From Guillardia theta CCMP2712 (Eukaryota > Cryptophyceae > Pyrenomonadales > Geminigeraceae), in NCBI RefSeq assembly GCF_000315625.1, contig NW_005434622.1:1-64000 (forward strand): a stretch of DNA of 64,000 nt. Reading direction: 5' to 3'. The notes beneath the pieces are model-generated. The model was not told the DNA's origin. It searched no databases and worked only from the letters and a program-made list of their open reading frames with translations. Both the position numbers and the translations under genes were made by a program. Positions 23,177 through 34,164 of this stretch are shown piece by piece. Every line of letters starts with the position of its first letter. Position 1 is the stretch's first letter.

Positions 23177-24050
23177 TCATGCAGATTCAAGGTATAGCAA
23201 AACTGAGCATACCACCACAGTTGACCCAGGGCAGGTGAGAAATTTACATTTCAAATCGTTGGATCTTTTCCTGATGGAATTCGCCAATGCCATCAACTTT
23301 GCTCTACCAACAAATTCATAAGCGCAAGATTGAAGAGTGAACGCGTTAAGCACCTCCCTTCGGGCGACTTCTTGATGTGGAGAAGCTTCCCAACACATTG
23401 AATTGCAACTTTGTGGCGCCACAACATGCTCCTGTTCTCCATCAGTTGCAGTCAATCTATCAGTAAAAACCGACTGGAAGTCTTTCCCATCTCTTGTGTG
23501 AACGCTCAGCGGCGGTGAAACGCTTGACAAAACCTTCTGGTAGTCATCCTACCCCCGATTGTAAGGCTTGCGCAAATCGTGAACGAGATCTCTGTGCATA
23601 CCTCGTCCGCGATGTCGTACGACGCTGTCAACCTGACGAGTCTACCCCGCTCATCTCGTTCGAACACGTGCGATACAGTTAACACCTGTCAGACTAGGAT
23701 GAGGTTGGGCATCAGAGTATGTAGACACAGGAGAACCTCTGCATCATATGCCCCTGTATCCTTGGTCAACAGATCGGGTTTAGAGAACTGTGAATTGTCT
23801 CAGTGGAGACCATCATAATTCTTTTGTTTACGTCGTTTTTGTTGCTTTCCGTGTCTTTTCCCTGTTTTTGCGCGAAGAAAATCATTTTTTTTGTTGAGAA
23901 TGATATTGAATTTACCTGACGCATCCACGACGCTCCCTTCGTGTGTACAACAAAATGTCTCGTTGCCGAATCAACAGAGTAAAGCTGAGAACGTGCATCA
24001 GAACATACATTCTTATTGCTTTGAGATCGAACTGACCAAATCCTCGATCA
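23177..24050 (-). CDS. Unassigned protein, possible SnoaL/NTF2-like fold (5' end unresolved)
   Basis: Three 3' exons are well supported: 23787-23737, 23685-23602 and 23548-23177, with introns of 51 and 53 nt, all phase 0. A fourth exon ends at 23916 and is open to about 24050. No start codon was settled. The block LTVSHVFERDERGRLVRLTA followed by SYD resembles the last strands of SnoaL-like/NTF2-fold proteins, and the rest is unlike anything I recognise. The C-terminal third is Cys-rich (CNSMC, CKFLTCPG). Treat the fold call as a weak hypothesis. Confidence 0.55.
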
Positions 24051-24196
24051 CAAAGCATACAAAATCGATTTCACTGATAAAAGATCATTAAAAGGTTCAC
24101 ATGGTGCGTCTTAGGGCATCTATTGTGTCATTACCTACAAGGAAGGCGAACTTCGTGAGCATAAAACCTAAAAGTGATCTCACTTGACAAGAAAGT

Positions 24197-25832
24197 TCAA
24201 CACCCTGAACAATACTTTGCAATCAGGTCCTCCTCGGAAATCCCAACTATGTCAGAAATTGATGGACCACAAGAAATTGTTTTCCTTTTTCCCGACACTG
24301 ATCACGGTTCAGTACAATGCAGTAAGTTGAAGAAATGAAACAAACCTGGATCAAACTCAAATGATATCCAACTTTTCTTCTCATGCATTCGTTGTGCCTC
24401 TTGGGCTGCAGATTCTGATGGGAATTTTCCCTGAGCAGCAAGAATATCTATTGCACTCTGAGCTATGCTAGCTGCTTCTCTGATGGAATCCAGAAGCACT
24501 CCACGGGTATCAGCAAATGCACTCAGCAAAGCCTGAAAACAGAAATGATTCATGTAGTCAACATCGATTGACAGCGAGACCTGTGACGAGTAACCAAGCT
24601 CAATGTATGGTCGCATTGCCATGCAGTCAAGGAAGAGGTCTTCAACTTCACGTAGTCGGCCACGACGGTCGTGTAGAATTCCCAAACGTTTCCGAGATAT
24701 GCTTCGATGCTCGATCTTGGTTGAAGACTGTCCAGTAACAACGTCCTGAGGCTGTTCATCTCCGCCACTTCGAGTTCTTGATGCTCCTCTCTCTGCGGAA
24801 TCGATTTCTACTTTGCTGGAAACTTTCAGCTCCCCAGCCTTCTTGGCTGATTTAATTCTTCGATTGTAACCCTCGTATGAGTCAACCAGCTGATCAAACG
24901 GGTTCTTCGTATCTTCTACCTGCGATCGTTTTCCCAAGACATCTGTGCTTTTGAATACAGAGGGATGCTGAGAAACAAGTTGAGCATTTGGAACCTGAGA
25001 AGGATTGAGGGATGAAATCGAATTTGCGCCGGGCATAGAGACCGCGAGTCGAGATTGGAAAGATGCATCTGATATCTGAACATTATTCAAGGAAGAATCC
25101 GGTAAAAGGGATGTAGGAAAAACGTTCGCAGGACTGCTGTTGTGTTTGGGAACTCCTAATGAGCTCAAGTTGGATTCCATAATATTGCTGAAAATAAAGG
25201 GAGAAATTGCAGAGGTTGATCCTAATGAAGAGTTCAAACCAGCACCGTTGACACTTGGAGCCTGACTGTTCAAAGCAAGCCCGTGATTCCCAAGGTTCAG
25301 AAATTGCGAATTGTTGAGAATGTTCCCAGGAGCATTGCTCAAATTGCTGTGTAGCAAAGCACTGATGTCCTGATTGGTCGCCATCAAATTGAACGAATTC
25401 GGTACAGCTGCAGCATTCTGATTGCCCAATCTCGCAAGACTTTGATTTCCTATTGGGAAAAACAACTGCGGGGTATTTGTGTCGGGAATCCTCGGTCCTC
25501 CAAAGCCGGGATTCAAGATGGGATGGGATGACATGCTTTGTGTTGGAGTAATGCACATCGAATTCAGTGAGAGATTCTGCCCTTGATTCTTCAGAATTGT
25601 ACCCAAGCTCTGCATTGTGGCTGAAGATGTATCAGGCATTTTGAAGCATAGTTGACATTCGAATCACTTACTGGAGTTGGCACCAGTTCCCTCCAGACAC
25701 AACATGTTGGAAGTATCTGACTTGCTACTTGCTACTGCAGATAACAAGGACGCCGCAGAATACCTGAAATGGCATGAGGTATTGATCAGTTTACAAAGAC
25801 AGAATGAGCAATGTTTCTCACAAATTGTTCAT
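24197..25832 (-). CDS. Asn/Ser/Gln-rich protein with C-terminal helical domain (5 exons)
   Basis: Exons 25832-25822, 25763-25672, 25620-24581, 24532-24346 and 24246-24197 sum to 1,380 nt (459 residues). The first exon holds only three codons plus two bases. The 48-nt intron 24580-24533 has no stop in frame and could be retained. Residues 40-240 are low-complexity N/S/L/P/Q (many NLGN, NNSQ and SSLG words), typical of intrinsically disordered nuclear or RNA-granule proteins. A basic segment (YNRRIKSAKKAGEL, then SISRKRLGILHDRRGRLREV) precedes a helical C-terminal part rich in Ala (REAASIAQSAIDILAAQGKF). I do not recognise the family. A transcriptional regulator or RNA-binding scaffold is possible. 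Confidence 0.8.
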
Positions 25833-26985
25833 CTTTAGAAGGCAAACGATTCACTGTAGCATCGGACCTCTATCATCGTGAAGCTTCTAAGGCCGGATGA
25901 TGCTAAATGATTTTATCATGGATAATGATTCTCAGAAACCTGTCAACGCGGATCGAACTTTTGTCAGCATGTTCAAATATCGTTAGCGATTCTGTAAATG
26001 AGATTCAAGAATCTGCATCACATGTACAACGAAATAAACCAATCCCATTCGTTTGACCATCGCTATTTGCTCTGCTCCACGTTGCTTGAGTCCTTTTCTC
26101 CTTGCCCCCACCACACCTCATCCCTGAACAATCTGAATATATTCTTGATATGGCCTCGCCCATCGCTACAATCCTTCAATCTCGGGAAAGTTTCTTCTGA
26201 TGGTGTGTTCTTCTCGTTGATTTCTCTCACTTTGCCCTGCTTCTACTCTTGTCTCCTTGTCATACCATCATCCTTTCATCCCCTCTTGTCTCCTTCCTGA
26301 ATCACCCTGCCCGCGTGATAGCGCCCAACCTGCCCTTGGACCCCACCCACACACGGTACATCGCGCTTCAGAGATTGGTTGGTCTTGGTGGGGTAAGGTG
26401 GTATCCGAGGACCTTTGTGCATTAATCCTTTGAGCGCAAATATAAAAGATAGGGGTATGGAGGTGCTCAGCCACAGCCATGATTGATGTGGAGGCTGTAT
26501 CATGGGTAGGGGTGGTGGAATTATTTGTACCTTTATAATAATGTATTCTAATAAGTGTTTTAGATCATCATCTACATGTACCTGTTCTGCAGTCTTTTCC
26601 CGTTCATACCCAATCAAATACCCCACCCCCTGGGAACCTAGCAATCTCAGGTAGATGATTCGGTAGCTCCCAACCCCCACCCGGAATTTCCAACGGTATT
26701 GGTGTCGACGAGAAGGAAGTAAAATATTTTACCAGCTAAATGTAATGTAGGAGAAGGCAGGAGCAGTCATCCAATCCCGAGGTGTAGCGTTAAAAACACT
26801 TTTTGGGGTGTTCATGCAGGCACCACGTGACAACTGGCATGTCGGTTTGTACCGACACATGTAAAAATGATATAGATGCTTCCTGGTAACACTGTACAAA
26901 ATGGTCATCATTAAAACTACTTTATAAAAATCGGTAATGCCCCGACCTTTAGGCCTCCCACCCCTTCGGGGGCAACCGGCGACGC

Positions 26986-27024
26986 ACGAGTCCTAGGACC
27001 GCAACCATAGATGACCTAGGACTC
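26986..27024. repeat. Inverted repeat gagtcctagg / cctaggactc
   Basis: Two perfect 10-bp arms separated by about 17 bases, each arm containing CCTAGG. It could form a hairpin or be a binding site. It lies about 75 bp upstream of the dispersed motif. Confidence 0.6.
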
Positions 27025-27096
27025 ATTCCTAGCGCCTCGTCCAGTATTGGGAATCTGCTCCTGCCAGGCAGACCACAACAACAGACCTGATTTTTA

Positions 27097-27113
27097 ACTT
27101 AACTTTGAGTAAA
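27097..27113 (+). promoter_or_regulatory. Dispersed motif ACTTAACTTTGAGTAAA, copy 4
   Basis: Perfect copy preceded by CCTGATTTTTA. It is 226 nt upstream of the proposed start of the SAP-KH gene and points toward it. Confidence 0.5.
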
Positions 27114-27339
27114 AAGGGAGATCGGACCACAGACCCTGGCCAGGACCCTGGCAGACCACCACCACTCTGACCACCACTGTTGGCAATGGGTATTAGTGGG
27201 GATGAGGGATGACCCGGCTCCAAGCCGGCGAGATTGCCGGGCCATGGCAAGAGCTAATTTCCTAAAGAATATGATCCTTTTTAGTGGGAAATTACAGAGA
27301 AAGATTTCAAATATTCTGGAGGTTTAGCAGTGTTTCGCC

Positions 27340-29458
27340 ATGGACTCGTCGAGGATCGCAACGATGAAGGTAAAAGAGAGAAGGGAAGAACAGATGAGCA
27401 GAGCAGGGGTAGGTGAGAGAAACCGCAGTACGGAACACAAAGAAAGGAAGGAAAGGGTTGGCTGTCGAGTTGAGAAAAAAGATTAGGGTGTGTACAGAGC
27501 ATTGTAAAGATATGAAATGTTTGCAACAAGTCAGCATGGTTGAACATCGACATCATATTGTAAAAGAACCAACCTCATGTTAAAGGTGGTGGAGCTGAGG
27601 AAGGAGTTGGAGCAGCGCGGCCTGGACTGCAAAGGGTTGAAGGCGGAGCTTGTGAATAGGCTTCAACATGCGGTGGAGAATGAAATGCAGGAGCAGCCTC
27701 AAGGTGCCTTAGTACCTAATTTCTTTGCCCCTTGTTTGTCGATGACCTGCACTCGTTACAGAGCCGGAGAATCAAGATGCTGGCGACGCGTCGCTGACAG
27801 ATGAGGCTTTGCAACAAGGAAATGATGCTGTGCAGCCGTATAAACACGTTCAACCGTCAGAATCGGAGCACAATCGCGAAGCACCTATCACCTCGAGTAC
27901 GTATTTCCAGTCGGAAGATGCTTGTGCAGCCCCACACCAGGGCATTAGCGTAGACCCAGATCAGAACGGCACTCCTATGGTGCCGAACCAGGCGATGCAG
28001 ACTGCCGAAGAGAACAAGAAGAGACCAGCTACCGAACTAGAAGGTCCTGGTAGTGTTGATGCCTTCAAGCCTCAGAAGGACGATGCTTCCTTGAATGCAT
28101 TCAAAAGGCATAAATCCTATGTCGATGTGAGCTTCTTCTGAGACAACCGGCTCTGCGTATTATTGACGCTTGCGGAAGGAACCATTGCCAGAAAGGAACG
28201 AGGCACTTTTAGACCTCAGTCAAGCCCCCGCAGATCCATCGCACTTGTCTGCCAACATCTCCCAGAGTCCGAAAGGTTATTCATTGCTTGCATTATTAGA
28301 CCAAGGTGTAGCTGTTTATCTGATGCTCTTTGTGTCCAACTCCAGGCATGTCAATTCTTGCAGCGCCTTGGTCGCCTTCGGTAAATATCAACTGCAACGA
28401 GTTTTTCGAATGACTTTTTGCATTTCTCAAATATTGTGTCATACCTACCATATGAATTGAAAATCGAAGAATGACAGGTAAACCTGATCAATTGACTGTG
28501 AATGACTATCATCGTAATGATCATTTGATAGCTCCGGCAGTAATGCAAACCAGCAGACAGCTTCCTCACATCCCACAGCACTGGCAGGTAGCATGCAAAA
28601 CATACGTACTTCCTATCGCTTCAATGATCCTGCATCATGCCAGGGAATACCCATACAGGCAGTCAACCTGCGGCCTCGCGCACGCATGTGATAGAAATAC
28701 CAAACGAGAAAGTTGGCCTGCTCATTGGCAGGGGAGGATCTAACATTCGAGAACTAGAGCTTCGTACAGGATGCCGGGTCCAGATTGTCCACACAGTCAC
28801 AAGGGCAGGACGGTTTGAACCTCGTCCGATCGAGATCACGGGAACTTCACCGCAATTTGAGGCCATCAGAAAGCTCATCGCAGACAAGCTAGCCTTGCCT
28901 CTCTCGTCCATTTACGATATCACATCGAATACGACGGGCACTGGTTCTGCAGGGCATGAGAGACCTCCTCACAGCAGCGAAAGGAGCAGCTCAATCTACA
29001 ATATGCTTGAAGAGAAGACTCAAGCCATGGATCAAAAGCCAATTCCGGTGGAAGAAGATAGAAAGCGAGCGCTTCCTGCTAACGTCTCCAGGAACGAACC
29101 GTGTTCCCAAACCATCACCATCCCCAACGCTAAAGTAGGTTTCGTCGTCGGCAAGAATGCATCTTCCCTTAGAAATTTGGAGATGTATTTCGGCACTCGG
29201 GTGTTCATTGCCAGAGAATGCCCTTCAGGTTCGAATTTTCGCCCTGTCACGATTGCAGGGCCGTTTTCTGCCGTGGAAAGGACAAAAGATCATATTCTAT
29301 CCCAGGTCTGTTCCTACAATCTTGTTCGCGAGAGATAATTGAGTCACGTTCTGCAGATCCAGCAAGGAAATTGTGGCGCTCTTGTTGTACCCTTGTCTTC
29401 AAGCCCAGGCTACAGTCAACAACAGCACTACGATCACTTTGTTCTTCCAGTCCACTGA
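27340..29458 (+). CDS. SAP and KH domain RNA-binding protein
   Basis: Exon 1 (27340-27369) joins over a 216-nt intron to a SAP motif (MKVVELRKELEQRGLDCKGL). An acidic, disordered linker follows. Then come KH domain 1 (IEIPNEKVGLLIGRGGSNIR) and KH domain 2 (ITIPNAKVGFVVGKNASSLR, where the GxxG loop is GKNA and so degenerate). The C-terminal exon ends at 29456-29458 after a Gln/His-rich tail. The SAP domain binds AT-rich DNA or structured nucleic acid and KH domains bind single-stranded RNA, so nuclear RNA processing is plausible. An alternative start at 27577 would still keep the SAP core. I prefer 27340 because its context (gccATGG) is better and it yields MK before VVEL. Exons between 28150 and 28650 are short and partly uncertain. 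Confidence 0.85.
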
Positions 29459-30038
29459 GTCCACCGTTGACTACTGGAGTCCCAGTCGGTCTCTGGATTT
29501 GTCGGTACGGTAGTAGTCTCAATGAGTAAGTAAGTTCAAAACTTTGAAAAATGATGTGCCAAGTTATGAATGTCGGATTCGAGTCCCTGAGACCCTCCGC
29601 CGGGCGGCCTCTGAGGTCGGGCAGCGGGCGCGTCATCACGCCGCTGTGTGCTGAGTGACCGACCGTGCGGATCCTATGAGCGGGCAGGCGGGCCCGGGGC
29701 CTCGCCCCGACCAGCCGCACCCGCCGCCGCGACACCGGCGGCCGCCCCGGTGAGTCGACCATGAGTTGGGGAATGTCAGTCGTGCTGTATGAGGGTTGGG
29801 TCGTAAAAACCGAGGAGGAAATGACGCCATTGCGCCTGTGAGTAAAAATGCCGGGAGTTAGAGCGGCAAGACCGCTGCACCCGCTTGCTCCTCTCCTTGT
29901 CATCATATCATGCTGCTTCTATCTGCTCCTTCATCGTGCGCTCCCATACCCTCACGCCGTCTTGTCCCAATCCTGTGAGCACAGTCCAAGATTGGTCCCT
30001 CCTATCTGCAAGCTGTCCGGGTGTGGAAGCACTTTGAG
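29459..30038. other. Intergenic with GC-rich island
   Basis: The GC-rich island 29585-29765 is full of ggcc/ccgg words. It is followed by gtgagtaaaaatgccggg at 29839-29856, a partial match to the dispersed motif, about 180 bp upstream of the thioredoxin start. The long minus-strand frame across it is a composition artefact. Confidence 0.5.
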
Positions 30039-30786
30039 ATGATTGACAGATTCTCTGCCGTTTTATGCACCCTATGCCTATCCGCAAGCGCGACTCGACT
30101 CCCTTACAACGGGTTGCTTCCTGGAAGAACCATGTTGACGTTGGATAAGTCGCATGTCAACTATGAGGACCATTTCAAACTTCTGTATGACGGCACCACA
30201 GGCTGAAAGCGGATTCTTGCGGCTGAGAGGAGGCGGAGGAGTACAGTACTTGCACACTCTAGATGAGTTTGAAGCGGCAAGTAGATTGCTTGCAATGTGA
30301 GGTCAAACAAGCTGACCTTAGCTTCCAGAAGCTCAAGGAAGCCAAGGATAAACTCGTTGTCGTAGAATTCACAGCTGCCTGGTACCCGTGCCCTTGAAAG
30401 CTTTCGATGGCGTCTTGGCGAACCATGAAATCAGGTGTGGGCCATGCAAACGAATCGCCAGCAAGTATGAAGAAATGGCTTTGGAGAACCCCAACACGTT
30501 GTTTTACAAGGAAAGCTCGCATGTCGTCACGGCTGATCCTCTCTAACGCTCATGCCACGATCTCCAGGTAGATGTGGACGAAAACTATGAAACTGCTACC
30601 TCTCGCTCGATCTCTTGTATGCCAACTTTTCAGGTAGAATGTACTCTTCTCAATTCTGTTGATGTTTTGACTGGGGCCTCCTCCTGGAAGTTCTTCGTCA
30701 ATGGACAGTGTATGGACGATGTGGTTGGAGCAGACATTGAAAAAGTCCTTGAAAAAGTGAAGAAGCATGCGCGAGTTGCCGCATGA
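30039..30786 (+). CDS. Thioredoxin with N-terminal signal sequence and RLRGG motif
   Basis: The thioredoxin core is complete: LDEFEAA, KDKLVVVEFTAAWCGPCKRI (active site WCGPC), VDVDENYETAT, CMPTFQFFVNG (cis-Pro present) and a C-terminal helix with VEKVKKHA-like character. It would reduce disulfides in target proteins. Residues 1-18 are a signal peptide (FSAVLCTLCLSASA), and residues 46-50 read RLRGG, followed by Gly. This suggests a secretory or plastid destination. Exons are 30039-30155, 30202-30280, 30329-30381, 30435-about 30510, 30568-30633 and 30691-30786. Two junctions are odd. At 30280/30329 canonical GT-AG splicing leaves the frame off by one. Near 30510 the natural donor would be AAG|GAAAGC (GA instead of GT), unless four extra residues are included and GTCGTC is used. 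Confidence 0.85.
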
Positions 30787-31619
30787 ATGCCTGGGCGAAG
30801 ATAACAGCACCTGCTGAACAAGGAGGGACGACTATGGAGCTATGAAATTAGTATCATTTCCAGACAGCAGAGCAGAGTTAGGGGACAGGAATGATTGAAG
30901 ACTCGCTTTAAATTTGAGCCCGTCACATTGACGAAGCTCTCAGGCAGACCGGAATGTGACTGCCGGGTTTTATAACTTAGTAAAGTTTTATAACTTAGTA
31001 AGAGCCTCCTCTGCGGCAAGCAATCCGGGGCAACTGAGTTCAGTGAAGCCTTACTAACTGTGAAAGTTCCGAAGCAGTGAGGGCCTCGGAGCCCGGCGCT
31101 GCCCGTTTCCGAAGTTTGGCGGGATGGCACTGCCAGTCCCCGGCTGGGGGGCCGCTGTTCACATCAGTGAGTCTGATTGGCCCCGCCGCGCGGCGCGCGG
31201 CCGCCGCCGGGGGCCCGGGCCGGGCCCGGCCGGACTCCCCGGAGTCCCGGCGCCCGGTTGATCGGAGGCTCCGACCGACTCCCGTCCCCGGAGGGCCTCG
31301 GCCCGGATCGGCGCCGGACGCGGCCGGTGGCGCCGCGGCCGCCTCCGGCCGGGCCGCCGCCGGACCGTCCGGGACGGACACGCGGCCTCGGAGCACCGTA
31401 CCGCGGCGTTGCAACCGTTGCAAGCGGGGACTTAGAAAACGGTTAATATCGCACGTGCGATCTGAGAGAGCTCGTGGAGTTGGCAGGGAGGAGCAGGGAG
31501 AGAGAGCGAAGAGAGGCGAAGCACGAGAAGGAAGGAGAGAGCAGCACGAAGACATCTCTCACCCGATGACCTACTGTCAGAATCTTAAGCCTTGAAGCGA
31601 GGACTCAAGTTTGCTCGTT
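30787..31619. other. Intergenic with the strongest GC-rich island in the window
   Basis: Contains a near-direct repeat ttttataacttagtaa (30967-31002), then a roughly 350-bp island (31075-31430) that is extremely rich in GGCC and CCGG words. The plus- and minus-strand frames of about 170 codons here are composition artefacts. The island ends about 190 bp before the RRP9 start. Confidence 0.6.
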
Positions 31620-32969
31620 ATGGCGCCGGCAAAAACTGTGAAACGAGCAGGGAGCAAGCGTAAGAATGAAGGGGACAATAAATTCAGTAGCAGAAAGAAG
31701 GCAGCGTTCAACGACGAAGAGCTTAGTGGTGATGATTTCAGCGCGGAGGAAGAAGCAAGATTCGAAAGCGGGGGAGAAGGCAGCGAAGATGAGTTTGCAT
31801 TAGAAACAGCAGACGAAACGAGGCTTCGGCTTGCCAAACAGTATCTTGAAACTGTCACTAACGAGGTGAAGAAGATCGAAGAGGACGACGACGCAGATGC
31901 CTTCAACCAAGATGCAATTGCTCATCGTCTACAGCAAGACATTGCTGAAGCAAAGGGGAAGCGCTACAAACATGTGGCAGATCACTTGGTGGGAAAGGAT
32001 ATACAAGTCTCCCAGGTTCTTCGCGGTCATAAGCTTTCAGTCACCAGCGTTGCACTTGCTGGAGATGACAGAACTTTGTGCTCAGCAGGAAAGGAGGGAG
32101 TGGTGTACCTGTGGGACTTGGAGTCAGGAACCAAGAAGAAGATATTTCCAGATGAAAAGTTTGGCAAGGTTGTGAACGGACTAGCTGTAAGTCAAGATGG
32201 GCAGTACGTCGCGATCGGAGGAAAGGATAGCTTGGTTCATGTATATGATGTTAGGCAGCAGAAGCTGGCGAGCAGCTTTAAGGGGCACCGCGACGCTGTT
32301 ACTTGCTTGGCCTTCCGCAAGGGAACTCACCAGCTGTTCTCCGGCTCGCTAGACAGGACAATCAAGATTTGGAACTTAGACGAGATGTGCTATGTTGAGA
32401 CGCTGTTCGGGCACCAGTGCCAAATCAACGGGATCGCCTCCCTGCTTCGAGAACGCTGCGTGTCAGTGGGGCGAGACAGAACGATGAGGCTGTGGAAGGT
32501 GATGGAGGAGTCGCAGCTCATCTTCAGGGGCCACACCCACAGCATCGACACCGTTGCCATGTCCAACGAAGAATTCTTCTGCGGAGGATCGCAGGACGGG
32601 GGCGTGAGCTTGTGGTCAGTGATGAAGAAGAAGCCGACGGTGATTCGCCGGGTGGCTCACGGCAGCGACGAGTTCGGCAACCCCAACTGGATCTCCTCAG
32701 TCGCTGCTCTCAACTACAGCGACCTCATTGCCTCCGGCTCCTGCGATGGGCTGGTGCGGCTCTGGAAGTGTGCAGATCAAAACTCGTCGCTGGAGGAGGT
32801 GGCACAGCTGCCTGTGAAAGGCTTCGTCAACTCGCTCTGCTTCTCCTCAACAGGGAGGTTCCTGGTCGCTGGCGTCGGGCAGGAGCATCGACTCGGAAGG
32901 TGGAAGAGAATGGGAGAGGCAAAGAACTCCATCGTAGTTCTTCCTTTGTCGCAAGAAGACTTGGTCTGA
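31620..32969 (+). CDS. RRP9: U3 snoRNP-associated WD40 protein RRP9 (U3-55K)
   Basis: A single-exon gene of 449 residues starting at MAPAKTVKR. The N-terminus is basic and acidic-rich with a Lys/Arg cluster (KRAGSKRKNEG) suited to nucleolar import. Then comes the RRP9 signature around YLETVTNEVKKIE, AHRLQQD and KHVADHL, and a seven-bladed WD40 propeller: VLRGHKLSVTSVAL, GVVYLWDLE, LVHVYDV, FKGHRDAVTCLAF, GSLDRTIKIWNLD, LFGHQCQINGI, GRDRTMRLWKV and FRGHTHSIDTV. RRP9 binds the B/C box of U3 snoRNA and helps process 18S pre-rRNA in the nucleolus. The last blade ends with the family-typical H.LGRW.R (HRLGRWKR) near the C-terminus. It is convergent with the next gene. Confidence 0.95.
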   Translation: MAPAKTVKRAGSKRKNEGDNKFSSRKKAAFNDEELSGDDFSAEEEARFESGGEGSEDEFALETADETRLRLAKQYLETVTNEVKKIEEDDDADAFNQDAIAHRLQQDIAEAKGKRYKHVADHLVGKDIQVSQVLRGHKLSVTSVALAGDDRTLCSAGKEGVVYLWDLESGTKKKIFPDEKFGKVVNGLAVSQDGQYVAIGGKDSLVHVYDVRQQKLASSFKGHRDAVTCLAFRKGTHQLFSGSLDRTIKIWNLDEMCYVETLFGHQCQINGIASLLRERCVSVGRDRTMRLWKVMEESQLIFRGHTHSIDTVAMSNEEFFCGGSQDGGVSLWSVMKKKPTVIRRVAHGSDEFGNPNWISSVAALNYSDLIASGSCDGLVRLWKCADQNSSLEEVAQLPVKGFVNSLCFSSTGRFLVAGVGQEHRLGRWKRMGEAKNSIVVLPLSQEDLV

Positions 32970-33234
32970 GAGATTCAGAGAGCTCGGGGTGGGATGGAGT
33001 TGGAGGAACACAACAAAAGAAGCGGCAACGATGTTGATCATGTGAAGGGTGACGATGATAATAACCTTTACGTATATAAAACATGGCTGCAACAAGGTCG
33101 CACTTCAAATCTCATCTACACTCAACATCGCTCCCCAGCCGTATGTACATGAAGGCTGGAAGATCAGTTGGGGAGGGCAGGGAGGAAGAGTCTGCTTCTC
33201 GGAGAAGAAAGATTGTGCATGGTCTGGAATCTTG

Positions 33235-34084
33235 TCAGGTCTTGTCGACGAGGAGACGAGGTTTACCTTGATCCCCTCTGACGAGTCCGCAACAGGGCAG
33301 CAGAAGAAAAAAGAAGGCATCCTGTTCTTTCTGCAAAACAAGATCACTTCTCGACTGCGCTCGTCATCCAAGACTCACTGCATGAAGAGATCGGGATCGA
33401 TAGGAGGAGAGTCCTTCTCTGAGCCTACCCAGAGATGGTATTGCCCGTCGAAGCCCTGCCGGAGGTCAACGGTCTTGACGAGGATGGACAGACTAGCTCA
33501 CGGTGTTGTAGATGCCCCACGTGTTGGTGTAGATCCATCGCACCCGCCACATGGAGCTACAGCACAGCAGCATCAGCAACCGCTTGCTGCACATCGAGGT
33601 CTCCTACCTATCCCCGATGTGGTCCTCCATCAGAATCCCTGGGCCATCGTCTCCAGGAAATCTGTAAACACGAATCAAAGGATGAAGGGGGAAGAGCCAG
33701 TGCTGACCTGCAAGATTCCGTGTCTCTATAAGCGTCCAGGTTCAAGAAAACAAGCAGCCCTGGTCTGCTGTCTTGTCAGCGGATGGAACTCAACAGGCCT
33801 CCTCCAGCTCCTCCTCCAGCTCCTCCTCCAGCTCCTCCTCCTCCTGCTTCTCCTCTTTCTCGTTACCTCGCGTTGTCTTTCGCCACCTTGACGCGCAGCA
33901 TCTTGGAATCTTTCTTTCCTTCAGCCTCAAGCATGCTATCGTGCACAAGCTGACAGATGCACAAGTCAGCACTGGAAGCAGCAACTCAGTGTTGAGCTCA
34001 AGTCACCTCAACAAATCGGCTCAAGTGCTCCTGGCCCTCCGAACTTTGAACTTCGGCCATTCTCGAAACGATTTCGTCCAACAT
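33235..34084 (-). CDS. Unassigned multi-exon gene
   Basis: Minus-strand exons joined in phase give a start region MLDEIVSRMAEVQSS (from 34084), then LVHDSMLEAEGKKDSKMLRV, ARPGLLVFLNLDAYRDTE, FPGDDGPGILMEDHIGDS, MWRVRWIYTNTWGIYNT and DLRQGFDGQYHLWVGSEKD, with a proposed stop at 33235. Introns are GT-AG. One of them contains a (GAGGAGCTG)n purine repeat at about 33795-33850. Codon usage and junction phases support coding. The Trp/Tyr-rich block (WRVRWIYTNTWGIY) may be a beta-sandwich, but I recognise no family. The 3' end is uncertain. The plus-strand frame of 280 codons over this interval is an antisense shadow. Confidence 0.55.
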
Positions 34085-34164
34085 TAGCTTTGTGCTTTTC
34101 CTCTGCAAGTTTGAGCGAGCAAATGGCTTGCCGTTGCTCCCTTCCCCCTTATTCTGAAATTGTT

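Larger units (their letters stand above)
25833..27339. other. Divergent intergenic region with inverted repeat and dispersed motif
   Basis: 1.5 kb between divergent genes. Pyrimidine-rich and featureless to about 26900. Then a GC-richer block (26940-27240) contains a 10-bp inverted repeat and the plus-strand dispersed motif at 27097-27113. Short frames in 25998-26911 are not supported. Confidence 0.5.

Noticed and set aside
29247-29906. 219-codon minus-strand frame
   Set aside because: Runs through a GC-rich island and is antisense to the last exons of the SAP-KH gene.
31077-31595. Overlapping frames of about 170 codons on both strands
   Set aside because: They span a GC-rich island whose composition removes stop codons. 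The translations are Pro/Ala/Arg/Gly mixtures without motifs.
33049-33891. 280-codon frame on the plus strand
   Set aside because: The minus strand over the same interval has phase-consistent exons with natural protein composition. The plus frame ends in a repeat-encoded poly-Leu tail.
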